Positions 42,086 through 42,850 of a stretch of DNA of 42,850 bases are shown one piece after another. Position 1 is the first letter of the stretch. Every line of letters begins with the position of its first letter. The notes under the pieces were generated by a model. That model ran no database searches. It was not told the DNA's origin and worked only from the letters and a program-made list of their open reading frames with translations. The position numbers were made by a program, and so were the translations under genes. This DNA is from Bacilli bacterium (GTDB lineage Bacteria; Bacillota_I; Bacilli_A; RFN20; CAG-826), in the NCBI GenBank assembly GCA_024408495.1, contig JAKSUY010000006.1:1-42850 (forward strand), written 5' to 3'.

Positions 42086-42850
42086 TTAAGCTTTTTGCTT
42101 CAAAACATATTTCACTAATTCGTTAAAATTAGCGGTGGCTAAACCTATGTATTTATCTGCGCAACCATAATAGATATATAAAGTATTATCTTTTAACACT
42201 GTTGCCGTCGGAAACACACAACCATTATAAATACCATTTAATTCAAATGGAGTGTCGGGTTCCATAATGTAATCTTTCGTACGCGCAATTACTTTACTAG
42301 GATCTTTTAAATCTACAATAATTGCACCTACTCGATATACACCTTTTTTATCAACCCCGTGATAAAGCACAAACCAGCCATATTTAGTTTTAATAGGAAC
42401 GCTACTAATTCCAATTCGTTGTACTTCCCATTTTGGATTTTCACCAGTTAATAATAATTTAGGATTATTAAAGGCTAGTAAATCTTTTGCTTTTGAAATG
42501 TAAATAGAAGGCATCTTATCGCGCTTAAATTTTGGACGCGAAATCATATAATAATATCCATTAATTTTTTCAGGAAATAAAACAACATCTCGATCATCAA
42601 TATCAGCTTCAGTTAGACGACCTAATTTTTGATAATGTACGAAATCTTTAGTGGCCGCAAGATAGGTAATAGTGATATTTTTTCTAGCCATTAAAGGTAA
42701 ATCATCTTTATCATAAACATCATCTTTTGCAATGTAGATTGGTGGGAACGGCCAATCTGGGAGCCAATAAGGACCAGGAGCATAACTTCTAGCCGCATAG
42801 GTCATAAAATAGGTATTACCAATTTTAGTGATACGTGGATCCTCAACACA
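42086..42850 (-). CDS. GH130 beta-mannoside phosphorylase-like protein, 5' end outside the window
   Basis: The reading frame is open through the window edge, so the visible 254 residues are the C-terminal part. VEDPRITKIG at the edge is the hallmark GH130 block. It is followed by DDRDVVLFPEK, YYMISRP, SSVPIKTKYGWFVLYHG, NGCVFPTA and YIYYGCADKYIGLA, the order and spacing expected for the five-bladed propeller. GH130 enzymes phosphorolyse beta-1,4-mannosides to mannose-1-phosphate. Members acting on Man-beta-1,4-GlcNAc in N-glycan degradation are known, and the adjacent GH20-like gene makes that substrate attractive, though it is inference. Confidence 0.9.
   Translation of the reverse strand, partial: CVEDPRITKIGNTYFMTYAARSYAPGPYWLPDWPFPPIYIAKDDVYDKDDLPLMARKNITITYLAATKDFVHYQKLGRLTEADIDDRDVVLFPEKINGYYYMISRPKFKRDKMPSIYISKAKDLLAFNNPKLLLTGENPKWEVQRIGISSVPIKTKYGWFVLYHGVDKKGVYRVGAIIVDLKDPSKVIARTKDYIMEPDTPFELNGIYNGCVFPTATVLKDNTLYIYYGCADKYIGLATANFNELVKYVLKQKA

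Overview
The window is low-GC bacterial DNA using the standard bacterial code (TGA acts as a stop in ATGA start/stop overlaps). The proteins are of Bacillota type: many exported proteins are lipoproteins with clean lipoboxes, there is no sign of outer-membrane export, and sugar uptake is by ABC transport. The best inference is an uncultured host-associated member of the Bacilli (Erysipelotrichales/RF39-like); no 16S or ribosomal gene is present to test this. Nearly everything concerns the capture and breakdown of complex, probably animal-derived, glycans.

Layout. (1) 1-3131: the start of a canonical sugar-ABC ATPase (minus), divergent from a shortened MalK-like ATPase and three membrane proteins (plus), the last YesL/DUF624-like. 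(2) 3128-10718 (minus): an ADP-ribosylglycohydrolase-family gene with its own promoter, then a tight amino-sugar/uronic-glycoside operon reading SGNH esterase, GH39 glycosidase, two Gfo/Idh/MocA oxidoreductases, nagB, nagA. (3) 10752-12214: an AAA_14/DUF4143 ATPase behind three exact-period 33-bp repeats that are built into its promoter. (4) 12327-13787: a TIM-barrel glycosidase-like protein. (5) 13958-17467: a 1169-aa lipoprotein with its own promoter and LacI-type operator. (6) 17612-22182 (minus): glucuronate catabolism: uxaC, an SDR-type uxuB, a nitroreductase, uxuA, an RraA-like protein. (7) 22198-23568: a second AAA_14/DUF4143 ATPase, again behind 33-bp-period repeats of a different sequence. 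(8) 23569-24157: AT-rich spacer with a repeat pair and a frameshifted lipoprotein remnant. (9) 24158-36841 (minus): a tight operon of solute-binding protein, two permeases and four surface lipoproteins, under a promoter whose operator sits exactly where it does at locus 5. (10) 36975-40360 (minus): an lctBCD-type electron-bifurcating lactate dehydrogenase operon with paired palindromes upstream. (11) 40465-42850: a GH20-like protein and a truncated GH130 phosphorylase.

How it fits together (inference). Surface lipoproteins bind and process glycans. GH20, GH39, GH130 and the esterase release N-acetylhexosamines, uronic acids and mannose phosphate. The binding protein and permeases import oligosaccharides, powered by a shared ATPase such as the one at position 1. 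NagA/NagB turn GlcNAc-6-P into fructose-6-P, and UxaC/UxuB/UxuA turn glucuronate into KDG. The final KDG kinase and aldolase, and any regulator gene, are not in the window.

The least ordinary signals are: the 33-bp-period repeat/promoter modules before both DUF4143 ATPases; recurrent TATAAT-N7-ATG starts with no Shine-Dalgarno, implying leaderless mRNAs; the identical operator placement (-49.5) at the transport operon and the distant giant lipoprotein; and the diverged MalK-like ATPase grouped with YesL-like membrane proteins.
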